From: a bacterium
GTDB lineage: Bacteria; Actinomycetota; Acidimicrobiia; Spongiisociales; UBA5794
Reading direction: 5' to 3'
Length of the DNA stretch: 34,156 nt
Assembly (NCBI GenBank): GCA_024226255.1
Contig: JAAELU010000522.1
Span: 1 to 34,156, forward strand
This document shows positions 1 through 7,762 of the stretch, one piece after another. Within the stretch, counting starts at the first letter, position 1, and each line of letters starts with the position of its first letter. The notes under the pieces are model-generated. The model saw nothing but the letters and a program-made list of their open reading frames with translations, had not been told where the DNA came from and did not search any database. Made by a program: the position numbers and the translations under genes.

Positions 1-1182
1 CTCGAGCTTGAGACGGGCGACTTCATTGTCGAGCTCCTGCGGCATGACGTACACCTGATTCTCCAAAGTGTCGGACACCTCAAAGAGCCACTCGGCCGAG
101 AGTGCCTGCGCCGAGAACGACATGTCCATTACGTCCGCCGGGTGACCTTCGGCCGCACCGAGGTTCACGAGGCGCCCTTCGGCGACAACCATGAGTCGGC
201 GCCCATCATCCATCAGGTACTCCTGGAGGTTCGGGCGAATCTCACGGCGGGCTTCGGCCATCTCATCGAGCTGTTTGAGATTGAGCTCAACATCGAAGTG
301 CCCGGCATTGGCCATGATGGCGCCGTCCTTCATGACAGCGAAGTGCTCGTCGCGAAAGACGTGAATGTTGCCGGTCGCGGTGAGGAAGACGTCCCCCTCC
401 TTGGCCGCGTCGAGGGAGGACATCACTCGATGTCCGTTCATGGCGGCCGATACCGCTCGCACCGGGTCGATCTCCGTGACGATCACGCTGGCCCCGAGAC
501 CTTTCGCCCGCTCGGCGATTCCCCAGCCACAGTCTCCGTAGCCGGCGACGACAACAGTGCGGCCGGCGAACAGGATGTTGGCGGCTCGCAGGATGCCGTC
601 GAGCGACGACTGGCCCGTACCATGGCGGTTGTCGAAGAGGTGCTTCGTGGCGGAGTCATTGACCGCCACCACAGGGAAACGTAGGACTCCGTCCGCGGCC
701 ATGGCCCGCAGGCGAATCACCCCGGTAGTGGTCTCCTCGAGAGCACCAACAATGGGCTGGTCGCTGCGCGACTGATGTAGGACCGTCGTCGTGTCGGCCC
801 CGTCGTCGAAGACAATGTGCGGATCGGTATCGAGCACGGAATCGATGTGGCTGTAGAAGGTGTCAGAGTCCTCGCCGCGCACTGCGTAGACCGAGATCCC
901 CTGGTCCACCAGAGCGGCCGCGACGTCGTCTTGGGTCGATAGCGGGTTGGAGGCACAGAGGGTCACCTGCGCTCCCCCGGCCCGCAGTGCCAACATTAGA
1001 TTCGCCGTCTCCGAGGTGACATGCATCGTGGCGCCGATTCGCTTGTCCGCAAACGGTTGTTCCTTCTCGAAACGACGGCGGATCGTTCCCAGCACGGCCA
1101 TACGCCGGGCCGCCCACTCAATGCGGCGGTGACCTAGCTCGGCAAGTGCTGGATCTGCAATATCGTTTGGTACGGATTCCAC
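1..1182 (-). CDS. ahcY: S-adenosylhomocysteine hydrolase, C-terminus cut by window edge
   Basis: Cytosolic NAD-dependent enzyme that splits S-adenosylhomocysteine into adenosine and homocysteine in the activated methyl cycle. I translated this frame directly; it is open to the window edge, giving 394 residues and ending at EVARLKLE, which is close to the usual C-terminus. Visible landmarks are NDSATKHLFDN followed by RHGTGQS (substrate and NAD region), the Rossmann motif VVAGYGDCGWG, and NAGHFDVE. There is no insertion in the NAD domain, as in the shorter archaeal/Thermotoga-type enzymes. I chose the GTG start because GAGAGGAC lies about 7 nt upstream and no upstream ATG fits. It is the last visible gene of the minus-strand group that includes manB, with 38 nt between it and the preceding gene. 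The missing part is probably only about 20-30 residues. Confidence 0.95.
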   Translation of the reverse strand, partial: MESVPNDIADPALAELGHRRIEWAARRMAVLGTIRRRFEKEQPFADKRIGATMHVTSETANLMLALRAGGAQVTLCASNPLSTQDDVAAALVDQGISVYAVRGEDSDTFYSHIDSVLDTDPHIVFDDGADTTTVLHQSRSDQPIVGALEETTTGVIRLRAMAADGVLRFPVVAVNDSATKHLFDNRHGTGQSSLDGILRAANILFAGRTVVVAGYGDCGWGIAERAKGLGASVIVTEIDPVRAVSAAMNGHRVMSSLDAAKEGDVFLTATGNIHVFRDEHFAVMKDGAIMANAGHFDVELNLKQLDEMAEARREIRPNLQEYLMDDGRRLMVVAEGRLVNLGAAEGHPADVMDMSFSAQALSAEWLFEVSDTLENQVYVMPQELDNEVARLKLE

Positions 1183-1220
1183 TGGTTCGTCCTCTCAGAC
1201 TGGGTTGATATCTATTTGAT

Positions 1221-1667
1221 CTATGGCGAAGGCCGCATCGCCGCGGCGAGAGCGTCGGCCACGATCGTGAGGGACGAGTACCGGGCCGCCGCCGATGTTC
1301 CCTGGCCAATGACCTCTCCTACGAGGTCCCCGTCGCTCAAATCGCCCACCACCAAGTTCGCGGCACCCTCGCCGTGGAGGTGGACCCAGGCTGCGCCGGC
1401 GGTGGGACTGTCATGAAGGTTGTGTATGCCCACACCAGCCGAACCCAAGGAAGCCTCCCAATACTGTGCGGCAAGCCTGCCGACAGCACCGGTCGCGGTG
1501 AGAACCAGATCACGATCGCCGATCCCGTCGGCGATGTCGGCTGCCAGGGCGGCGGCAACTGAACCGGGGCCGTCGATCCGAGCCGCGACAGCTTCGGCTT
1601 CAGCTTTGTCGCCAGCACTTGCATCAATCTGCGGAGGCAGGTCAACCATCGCTCGCTCGCTACTCAT
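1221..1667 (-). CDS. unrecognised 148-aa protein in the manB operon
   Basis: I do not recognise this protein by motif. It is Ala/Gly/Asp-rich and has no membrane segment, no cysteine cluster and no signal peptide. The stretch DRDLVLTATGAVGRLA and the later LVVGDLSDGDLVGEVIGQG could be the strand-turn-helix units of an alpha/beta fold. In other actinobacteria a sugar-isomerase (SIS/TobH-like) protein of about 350-380 residues sits beside manB, so this could be a reduced or diverged relative, but that rests on position only. The ATG at 1667 overlaps the Trm112-like gene by 8 nt (ATGAGTAG), which suggests coupling. Starts at 1688 and 1649 are also possible, and none has a convincing ribosome binding site. 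Confidence 0.65.
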   Translation of the reverse strand: MSSERAMVDLPPQIDASAGDKAEAEAVAARIDGPGSVAAALAADIADGIGDRDLVLTATGAVGRLAAQYWEASLGSAGVGIHNLHDSPTAGAAWVHLHGEGAANLVVGDLSDGDLVGEVIGQGTSAAARYSSLTIVADALAAAMRPSP

Positions 1668-1842
1668 CGAGCGGTGCGGCGGCGTCATCTAGCATCACTG
1701 GAATCCCGCCGTCGGCGATTGGATAGGCAATTCGGCAGGCGTCGCACACCAGCGAAGGCGGCTCAGCGCGTTCAGTCAACGAGCCGCCACAGCGGGGGCA
1801 CTGCATGATCTCGAGAAGCCCTTCCGGCAGAAGCGAGGCCAT
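1660..1842 (-). CDS. Trm112-like small zinc protein
   Basis: A 60-aa protein with the Trm112/YcaR fold signature. It has a CPRCG knuckle at residues 15-19, a second CDAC pair at about 33-36, and then YPIADGGIPVML, the typical YPI..GIP.ML end of the family. Eukaryotic Trm112 activates methyltransferases, and bacterial members are small zinc proteins of poorly defined role. Its place directly after manB is a common actinobacterial arrangement. The ATG immediately follows the manB TAG with no gap, so it is probably translated by re-initiation. The family call is secure; the function is open. Confidence 0.85.
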   Translation of the reverse strand: MASLLPEGLLEIMQCPRCGGSLTERAEPPSLVCDACRIAYPIADGGIPVMLDDAAAPLDE

Positions 1843-3177
1843 CTAGTAGCGCTCCAGTATCGAGGTAACAGAGGCAACAATTGCGGCAACATCCTCATCG
1901 GTGGGAGCTTCGACATTGAGTCGCAGAACGGGTTCGGTGTTGGAGGCCCGGAGATTCAGCCACCGGTCACCCAAGTCAATCGTGAGGCCGTCCAGCTGGT
2001 CCACATTGCCGTGCGCAAACTCCACCTCGACGGCAGCCACCGCGTCGTCTTTGGCGGCAACCTCAAAGTTGACTTCACCAGATTGGGCGTACGGCTCATA
2101 AGCCTTGCGGATCTCCGATAGCGGCTTGCCCACCTCCGACATGATCTGCAGCAGGACCAGCGACGCGAGGATGCCGGAGTCGGCCCGGTAGTTGTCCCGG
2201 AAGTAGAAATGGGCAGAGTGTTCACCACCGAATACTGCCCCCGTCTCCTTCATCACTTGTTTGATGAACGAGTGTCCAACCCGGGTTCGCACAGCGACTC
2301 CCCCGGCTGCCGTGACTGTTTCCGAGACCGCTTTCGAGCAGATCAGATTGTGGACGATGCTGGCGCCGGGCTCGCGCTGTAGGAACCAATTGGCGATCAC
2401 GGCCGTCGTCGTGCTCCCGGGCAGCGCCACCCCCTGGTCGTCGACAAAGAAGGCTCGATCTGCATCGCCGTCAAATGCAATCCCGAGGTCCGGCTTCTCG
2501 ACCTCCATGAGCTCCTGCAGGTCGACAAGATTCTCCGGCCGCAGCGGATCGGCCGGGTGATTGGGGAAGGTCCCGTCAGGCTCGAGGTAGAGCCCGATCA
2601 GGTCAACCGGGGTACGCTCGAAGACAGTGGGAACGGCGACACCTGCCATCCCATTGCCGCCGTCGGCGACAACTCGCAGCTGTCTGAACTGGTTCACATC
2701 GACGATGGAGAACAGGTGGTCAACGTAGCCACTGAGTGCGTCGACCTCGCTGACGACTCCGCGCGCGTCGACCGGAGGAGGCAGGGCCAGGGCGGTTTCC
2801 TTGATCTCCGCCAAGCCGGTTTCGATCCCGACCGGAGCGGCGCCGGCGAGGCACAGCTTCATCCCGTTGTATTCCGGAGGGTTGTGCGACGCAGTGATCA
2901 CGAGGCCCGGCATGTCGGCCGCACCGGAGTAGTAGTAGAGCATGTCGGTGGTGATCTCACCGAGGTACACGACGTCGACACCGCGGCTCACGACCCCCTC
3001 GATCACCGCGTCGGAAAGCGGTGGCGACGTCAACCGGCAATCGTGTCCGACAGCGATCGCGGGCGCTTTGGCGAATTCGGCAAACCCAATGCCGATGGCT
3101 CGTGCCGCGTCCGGGCTGAGCTGCTGCGGGGAGAGCCCGCGTATGTCGTAGGCCTTGAAAATGGCGTCGAGGTTCAT
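1843..3177 (-). CDS. manB: phosphomannomutase/phosphoglucomutase
   Basis: A 444-aa alpha-D-phosphohexomutase that interconverts the 6- and 1-phosphates of mannose and/or glucose, supplying precursors for GDP-mannose and UDP-glucose. In domain order: an N-terminal FKAYDIRG; the phosphoserine loop TASHNPPEYNG with the catalytic Ser at about residue 97; the metal loop FDGDADR; the sugar-specificity loop GGEHSAH; and the C-terminal phosphate loop RASNTEPVLRL. The length is normal for PMM/PGM. The ATG at 3177 gives the family N-terminus (MNLDAIFKAYDIRG); the longer open frame back to 3249 would run into the divergent glycosyltransferase. A TAGAAT at 3185-3190 (minus) could be a -10 box. It connects this group to the GDP-fucose genes further along. 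Confidence 0.93.
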   Translation of the reverse strand: MNLDAIFKAYDIRGLSPQQLSPDAARAIGIGFAEFAKAPAIAVGHDCRLTSPPLSDAVIEGVVSRGVDVVYLGEITTDMLYYYSGAADMPGLVITASHNPPEYNGMKLCLAGAAPVGIETGLAEIKETALALPPPVDARGVVSEVDALSGYVDHLFSIVDVNQFRQLRVVADGGNGMAGVAVPTVFERTPVDLIGLYLEPDGTFPNHPADPLRPENLVDLQELMEVEKPDLGIAFDGDADRAFFVDDQGVALPGSTTTAVIANWFLQREPGASIVHNLICSKAVSETVTAAGGVAVRTRVGHSFIKQVMKETGAVFGGEHSAHFYFRDNYRADSGILASLVLLQIMSEVGKPLSEIRKAYEPYAQSGEVNFEVAAKDDAVAAVEVEFAHGNVDQLDGLTIDLGDRWLNLRASNTEPVLRLNVEAPTDEDVAAIVASVTSILERY

Positions 3178-3184
3178 AAGAACG

Positions 3185-3225
3185 ATTCTAAGTGGTGAAT
3201 AGCGACGAGCCGGTGACGGTACACT
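3185..3225. promoter_or_regulatory. divergent promoter region manB / glycosyltransferase
   Basis: The 57-nt gap between two divergent starts must hold both promoters. On the minus strand TAGAAT at 3185-3190 resembles a -10 box for manB. On the plus strand TACACT at 3220-3225 lies only 9 nt before the ATG at 3235, which would give an almost leaderless transcript; that fits the absence of a Shine-Dalgarno sequence there. I could not assign good -35 boxes. Confidence 0.35.
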
Positions 3226-3234
3226 CGCCGCGCC

Positions 3235-3948
3235 ATGGCCACGCAACAACTGTCACTCACCCTCGTAATCCCGGTCTACAACGAAGCCGCCTTTCTGCCG
3301 GGCGCGCTCGAAACACTCTTTGCTGAGCTGGCCGGAGTCGATGCAGCCGTCGACGTCATCCTGGCCGAGAACGGCTCCACCGACGGCACCGCCGACGTGG
3401 GACGTCGGCTTGGCAAGACGTACCCCAATCTGCGAGTAATCGAGTTGCCGGAGCCCGACTACGGCGGCGCCATGCGGGCTGGGTTCCTCGCCGCCGAAGG
3501 AGATTGGGTGGTCAACTCCGACATCGATTACTTCTCGGGCCCCTTCATGGCGCGGGTCGTCGAGATCGCTGATGAAGCCGATGTGGTGCTCGCCTCGAAA
3601 CGTGATCCCGAGTCGGACGACAGGCGGAGCCCGCTACGGCGTTTGGCCACCTGGACCTTCAACCAGGTACTCCGGTTCATGCTCGGCTCAAAAGTCTCCG
3701 ATACCCACGGAATCAAGGCGCTGCGCCGCGAGGTGATTGCGGATGTAGCCGCAAACGTCATATCTCGCCAAGACTTGTTCGACACCGAACTGGTCATCCG
3801 GGCTGAGAAGAAGGGCTGGCGCATCCGCGAGCTACCGATCGTCGTTGAAGAACAGCGGGAGACCAAGTCGAGCCTGTTGACGCGAATCCCCCGCACTCTC
3901 AAGGGCGTCTGGAAGATCCGCAAGGCATTGCGGGCAAGTAGCAAATAG
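3235..3948 (+). CDS. DPM1-like family 2 glycosyltransferase
   Basis: A 237-aa GT-A enzyme of the dolichyl/polyprenyl-phosphate mannose (or glucose) synthase type. It opens with LTLVIPVYNEA, has the nucleotide-binding AENGSTDGT at about 45-52, DYGGAMRAGF, and a metal-binding D-I-D at 96-98. The GT2 domain fills the protein. There is no C-terminal membrane segment, so it is likely a peripheral cytosolic-face enzyme. It would move a sugar from a nucleotide donor to polyprenyl phosphate. The GtrA protein and the GT-C-like membrane protein convergent with it are plausible partners for flipping and using such a lipid-linked sugar. Donor and acceptor cannot be read from sequence. The C-terminus is very basic (RKALRASSK). 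Confidence 0.85.
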   Translation: MATQQLSLTLVIPVYNEAAFLPGALETLFAELAGVDAAVDVILAENGSTDGTADVGRRLGKTYPNLRVIELPEPDYGGAMRAGFLAAEGDWVVNSDIDYFSGPFMARVVEIADEADVVLASKRDPESDDRRSPLRRLATWTFNQVLRFMLGSKVSDTHGIKALRREVIADVAANVISRQDLFDTELVIRAEKKGWRIRELPIVVEEQRETKSSLLTRIPRTLKGVWKIRKALRASSK

Positions 3949-3950
3949 CC

Positions 3951-4034
3951 CGTATCACGTACCCCGACGTTGCGTGATACTTGATACGTAGTCGAAGCAG
4001 CCAAGCGCTACTGACTACTGATTGCTCGCTACTT
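3951..4034. repeat. degenerate 7-nt periodic tract and hairpin
   Basis: This sits between the convergent glycosyltransferase and gtrA genes. Units gctactg, actactg, attgctc and gctactt run in register at 4007-4034, so the array covers the last few codons and stop of gtrA. Upstream, related words (gcgtgat, acttgat, acgtagt) are also 7 nt apart. GTATCACG at 3952-3959 can pair with CGTGATAC at 3973-3980 (8 bp, 13-nt loop) and could act as a weak terminator, although no T-run follows. Confidence 0.55.
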
Positions 4035-4509
4035 CCACCGGCGCCTCATCAAGGGCACGCCGGAAGACCACGTCGCGATAGCCGGCAAACTTCGGCAGGA
4101 TTATCAGCCCGGCCGCCGCGATGTAGGCAATCGTGGCGCCGTTGTCGCTGAGGGGTCCCCAGACTGCGTTGGCACCCAGTACGACCGCCTGCGTGATGAA
4201 CCAGGCGACCCCGTTTATGGCGAAGAACTTGGCGGTTTCACTTCGGGTACCGGTCGCATCATCGAGATCAAACGTCCATTTGCGGTTGAGTACATACGAC
4301 ATCAACGTCGTCACAGCGAAAGCAATCGCGGTCGCCAGAAAGAGCCGCAGATCCCACCCGCTGCTGCGCTTGGCCTCACCCCCCATCACGATCAAGAGGA
4401 CCCTGAAGAGCGCGATCGAGACGACGGTATTGACGACGCCAATGAGCCCAACCTTGATGACCTGCACGAGCGATTCGCCCGTGGCGAAGCTCTTCAGATA
4501 CCGCTTCAT
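4015..4509 (-). CDS. GtrA family membrane protein
   Basis: A 164-aa protein with about four membrane segments (roughly 20-42, 56-72, 95-115 and 125-142) and the GtrA-type motif SYVLNRKWTF at 71-80. GtrA-family proteins are thought to help flip polyprenyl-phosphate-linked sugars or otherwise support glycosyl transfer across the membrane. Its ATG overlaps the stop of the upstream GT-C-like gene (ATGA), so the two are probably translated together. Their pairing, with a DPM1-like enzyme just across the convergent junction, fits the three-part GtrA/GtrB/Gtr glucosylation scheme. The C-terminal residues VASNQ are encoded inside a heptamer tract, suggesting that the tail is not conserved. Confidence 0.85.
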   Translation of the reverse strand: MKRYLKSFATGESLVQVIKVGLIGVVNTVVSIALFRVLLIVMGGEAKRSSGWDLRLFLATAIAFAVTTLMSYVLNRKWTFDLDDATGTRSETAKFFAINGVAWFITQAVVLGANAVWGPLSDNGATIAYIAAAGLIILPKFAGYRDVVFRRALDEAPVEVASNQ

Positions 4510-6779
4510 GTTCCTGACGCCGCCTCAAAGTCGGGTACCGACGCTCCTGAGCGCAGCCGCCGGCGCACCGCGAGAACGATGAGACCAGCGCCGACGACGA
4601 TTGTCGAGAGCGTCCCCAAATTCTCGGCCCAACTGCGGGCAAACTCAAGCACGACATCTTCCTCTGTCGGTATGACAACCATCAGCGAGGGCGCCGCCCG
4701 GTACGGCCCTTCGGCTCCGAGCGCCTCCCAGTTCGGGAAGTAGGAGACCTTGATCAAGTGGGGTACTCCCACCGCGGTCGTCTTGAACGAGATTCGGTGG
4801 TCCTCGACAACGATGTTCGACACCTCGCCGCCGCCTGCAATGACATCGCCACCTGGGAAGGGTCCCTCGGTCGAATCGGTGCGCGGCCATGACGATGGAA
4901 GCTCTGCACCGTCGGCAACGAGCCACCGGTCCAGATTGTCGACATCGTCGTACCAGGACAGCGCGGCATCGAAGAAATCTCCACCCTCATAGATCGTCGG
5001 TTCGATCGTGGCCACGTCCACCGGGCTGGCATCTGGAAGTAGGTAGACCTCGAACGGATCCGTCTGCGACACCAGCCCGAGCCCAAACGCCTTGGCTGCT
5101 TCCTTGGCCTCGTCAGTCCAAGCCACGTAGTAGCTCACGTCGTAGAGCGCGAGGTGTGACACAGCTCGTTCGAAGTTCATTGGCCGATAATTGAGGCCCC
5201 GCACCGGGTTCGAAGGAGACCGGCTCACCTCCGAGGCATTCAGGAAGTGGAACGGTGTCGTCAGCGAGGATTCGAACAGGAGCCCTTCCATCGAAGGATG
5301 CCCCTCGCTCCAGTATGGGAACAGCATCAGGGCCATCGGGGTTCCGTAGCGTCCCAACTCGCTGTTGGCCTCCCACATGACGCGCCCATCCGGCAGCGCA
5401 TCGACCTCCGTCATCAACGAGGCATATTCGGCAAAGACCTCTTTGCCCTCGTAGCCGCTGTAGTTCCAACGCACCCAGCCCGGCACGTCGTGGATGCTGG
5501 CGACCGTGATGATCCATATGAGCACCATTGCCAGGCTGGCGCCGATCGTCAGGTTCTGTGCCCGCTGCGGAACCCACCTTGCCAAGGTCGATACGCCAAG
5601 GCCGAGAGCAATGCCGGCGAATATGAACGCCCCCAGGTACCAGTAGGGGAGAAACCGTCCGTTGTAGATCTTCGTGAATGGGAAATCAGGCAGCTGGAGA
5701 ATCCAATAGGTAGCGGCAGGCAGAATCGTCATGGCCAGCAGGACGGCGATCCGGTCCCGGCGCAACATGCTCCATCCAACACCGATGACAGCCAAAGCGA
5801 GGATGGGTATGAACTCATTGGGCATTGGTGTGGCGATGGTGCCCGGAGCGAAGCTGCCTCCGACGAGACCGGTCACGGGGTTCCAGCCCATGTCGGTCGT
5901 GGTGTCCTGGAGGAAGCTCAACGCGAAGGGCACTGCCCAGATGGCGGCCAGGCCTAGGCCGAGCAACCAGGAAATCCCTAGGACCTTCCAGCCGCGGCGT
6001 CTCAAAAAGAGGGGCAGCGACACGATGACAATGACCATCGTCGTGACGATGTGGCTGAGCGCTGTTGCCGCCAGCAACACTCCCGCCACCGGAGAGATCT
6101 TCCCCCCCTTGCGGGTGTCACGAATGACCACCCCCAGATACATCAGCGACAGGCTCAACGACCAGGCGAACGAGAACTCACCGGCCATCGTCGACTTGAT
6201 GTTGCCCCCGAAGATGCTGAAGCTTTCCATGAACACGTACATGGCGCCGGTTGCTGCAGTGATAGCGGACACCACCCGCGAGTACCCGATACCGCGCGCC
6301 AGAATGTAGACACCCAAGGGCATGGAGATCACTCCGAGCGAGGCCGTGATCTTGAAGGCAACTCCGTACGGCAGAAACACGTCGAGGAGAATCGTGAAGA
6401 GAGCCGGCAGCGGGAAGTAGAAATACAAAGCAGGGAACCCGGCGTACCAATCATTGCTCCACCCAATGAGCCGCAACGACGGCAGCAAGTCGTCGCGCAG
6501 AATCGCCGGAACCAGCACGTGGGCCCCCATGTCGCCGCCGGTCGGGGTGTTCGCCGTGAAGATGGCCGGCCAGCCGAGGTCGATGCTGAAATAGGGGAAG
6601 CTGTCCACCTGCTGCACCTGACCGATGAACCCAGCCATGATCAAGGCGATGAGCAGGGTGGGCAGGCCGACACCGATGAGCGCGATGATTTTCGGATGGC
6701 GCAGCCCCGCCCGCCTCGACTTCGTCGGAGGTGGCGGCGGCGCAAGCGCGGACGGTGTGTGATCGCTGGGTGCCGACAT
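4506..6779 (-). CDS. polytopic GT-C-like membrane protein (PTPS-related type)
   Basis: About 757 aa. A short Pro-rich cytosolic N-terminus (APPPPPTKSRR) is followed by about 11-12 membrane segments to around residue 470, a large soluble domain, and a last membrane segment (LSTIVVGAGLIVLAVRRR). The first large loop has GGDMGAHV followed by W.NDWYAGFPALYFYFPLP. That layout matches the membrane proteins annotated as 6-pyruvoyl-tetrahydropterin synthase-related, which look like GT-C glycosyltransferases with an acidic residue in the first outer loop. It would use a lipid-linked sugar on the outer face of the membrane. I chose the ATG at 6779 because the extension back to 6902 is Arg-rich and unlike a start. 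The specific reaction is unknown. Confidence 0.75.
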   Translation of the reverse strand: MSAPSDHTPSALAPPPPPTKSRRAGLRHPKIIALIGVGLPTLLIALIMAGFIGQVQQVDSFPYFSIDLGWPAIFTANTPTGGDMGAHVLVPAILRDDLLPSLRLIGWSNDWYAGFPALYFYFPLPALFTILLDVFLPYGVAFKITASLGVISMPLGVYILARGIGYSRVVSAITAATGAMYVFMESFSIFGGNIKSTMAGEFSFAWSLSLSLMYLGVVIRDTRKGGKISPVAGVLLAATALSHIVTTMVIVIVSLPLFLRRRGWKVLGISWLLGLGLAAIWAVPFALSFLQDTTTDMGWNPVTGLVGGSFAPGTIATPMPNEFIPILALAVIGVGWSMLRRDRIAVLLAMTILPAATYWILQLPDFPFTKIYNGRFLPYWYLGAFIFAGIALGLGVSTLARWVPQRAQNLTIGASLAMVLIWIITVASIHDVPGWVRWNYSGYEGKEVFAEYASLMTEVDALPDGRVMWEANSELGRYGTPMALMLFPYWSEGHPSMEGLLFESSLTTPFHFLNASEVSRSPSNPVRGLNYRPMNFERAVSHLALYDVSYYVAWTDEAKEAAKAFGLGLVSQTDPFEVYLLPDASPVDVATIEPTIYEGGDFFDAALSWYDDVDNLDRWLVADGAELPSSWPRTDSTEGPFPGGDVIAGGGEVSNIVVEDHRISFKTTAVGVPHLIKVSYFPNWEALGAEGPYRAAPSLMVVIPTEEDVVLEFARSWAENLGTLSTIVVGAGLIVLAVRRRLRSGASVPDFEAASGT

Positions 6780-6805
6780 CAACGAGAGGCTAGCTGCGGT
6801 ACAGA

Positions 6806-6832
6806 GTTGTATCCGGCCTCTGGGCCACACAA
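6806..6832 (-). promoter_or_regulatory. possible promoter for the GT-C-like/gtrA pair
   Basis: In the 161-nt gap before the membrane protein gene the minus strand carries TTGTGT (6827-6832) and TACAAC (6806-6811) separated by 15 nt. The spacing is a little short, so this is a weak call. It would give the two genes their own transcript. Confidence 0.3.
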
Positions 6833-6940
6833 CCTCGGAACCGGAGCGGCCGCGTGCCGAGTCCCGACGCAACTGGTGGTGACGCCGCCAAGCGCGCGCC
6901 AACTATCCGATACGATCACCGATCATCCACCCCGAGCCGA

Positions 6941-7147
6941 CTACTGGCGGGGTTTGCGCGCTAGATCGAGCACCACTTCGAGGTCGAGCTTCTTGCCGTC
7001 CTGCTTCCACCACCGCGATTCGCATTGGTGACATGAGTTGAAAGTCACTTCTGTTCCATCAGGAAGCGTCAGGTCAATTTCGATGACTGCGTTCGATCCA
7101 CAGGTCTTGCAGGCAAGCTCCGTGGTCGTCTCGTTTCTTCTGGCCAT
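6941..7147 (-). CDS. small zinc-ribbon-like protein, 68 aa
   Basis: A small protein with two CxxC pairs, ACKTCG (Cys13, Cys16) and SCHQCESRWW (Cys39, Cys42), which should bind one zinc. A short beta-rich middle (VIEIDLTLPDGTEVTF) and a helical tail follow. I do not know a function; similar single-ribbon proteins often bind nucleic acid or act as adaptors. The ATG at 7147 gives a clean N-terminus (MARRNETTTELACKTCGS). A GTG at 7186, directly after the upstream TAA, would add 13 hydrophobic residues and cannot be excluded. It is last in the DUF3499 group. Confidence 0.7.
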   Translation of the reverse strand: MARRNETTTELACKTCGSNAVIEIDLTLPDGTEVTFNSCHQCESRWWKQDGKKLDLEVVLDLARKPRQ

Positions 7148-7186
7148 CAGCAAAGAGTAATACGCGAAATCGATGCTTGGAACCAC

Positions 7187-7471
7187 TTATCCATTTACCG
7201 CCTCCGGAAGGTCTTCCAATTTGCCCAAATAGCGAGAGCGCCGTTTGCCCTCTTCCCACCAGTACGCATACCAGTAAGGCCCATGGGGGCAACGGGTACA
7301 GGTCGCTTTGCCGCACTTGACGTCCTGCTGGCGCAGCTTGACCTCCGGCGAGGCGCCTGGGAAAGAAATTCCGCGACTTTCGAGCCGCGCCTTGGCAAGA
7401 ATCAGGAGCCGACGCAGCTCGTGCTCGTCCATTTCGCGGACAGCCTCGAGCACATCCCTATCGATTGGCAC
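7187..7471 (-). CDS. DUF6788-like Cys-rich small protein
   Basis: A 94-aa protein with a helical N-terminal half (DRDVLEAVREMDEHELRRLL) and a C-terminal motif CGKATCTRCPHGPYWYAYWW followed by KRRSRYLGKL. The Cys-x4-Cys-x2-C plus HGPYWY and SRYLGK pattern resembles the DUF6788-type short proteins found in many bacteria. The fold is probably a small zinc-bound DNA- or RNA-binding module, but the function is unknown. It starts with GTG, whose G is also the last base of the DUF3499 stop codon (TAGTG), a 1-nt overlap that implies coupled translation. Confidence 0.75.
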   Translation of the reverse strand: MPIDRDVLEAVREMDEHELRRLLILAKARLESRGISFPGASPEVKLRQQDVKCGKATCTRCPHGPYWYAYWWEEGKRRSRYLGKLEDLPEAVNG

Positions 7472-7722
7472 TATGCGACGTCGACAGCAGGCATTGCCGG
7501 AGAGACAATGTCGGCAACGGGGAAGAGAGTCAACATGGTGGCTCTGGAATCAACCAGGTTCCACCCGACAGGGGCTGTCATTCGCCCCGCATGGCGGTCA
7601 CACAGGGCATAGCCGCCGTAGCCATCGCTTTCGTCCGGCAACTCGAACATCTCGATTCGGCTCGCCGAATACTCGAAGGTCATCCAAGCGGAAGCCGGGT
7701 ACGGACAGCGACAACATTTCAT
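7471..7722 (-). CDS. DUF3499 family protein
   Basis: An 83-aa protein. The N-terminal MKCCRCPYPASAWMTFEYS and the later YALCDRHAGRMTAPVGW match the actinobacterial DUF3499 family, whose members begin with a short Cys motif and carry an LC..H..R.T.P.GW segment. The Cys and His residues suggest metal binding. The family is typical of actinobacteria and tends to sit near manB and the F420 genes, as here. The ATG at 7722 was chosen because the Cys motif starts immediately after it; the longer open frame to 8082 is the shadow of the thioredoxin-like gene. There is no Shine-Dalgarno, so translation may be leaderless or coupled. The role is unknown. Confidence 0.88.
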   Translation of the reverse strand: MKCCRCPYPASAWMTFEYSASRIEMFELPDESDGYGGYALCDRHAGRMTAPVGWNLVDSRATMLTLFPVADIVSPAMPAVDVA

Positions 7723-7762
7723 GGCGGTGAACGCTAGGCGGCATCGCCAATGTGACCAAGGA

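Noticed and set aside
1183-1220. SAH riboswitch upstream of ahcY
   Set aside because: Only 38 nt separate the genes and no SAH-riboswitch core is visible.
6051-7031. 326-aa His/Arg/Gln-rich open frame antisense to the GT-C-like gene
   Set aside because: Composition is that of a shadow frame, and it crosses two real genes on the other strand.
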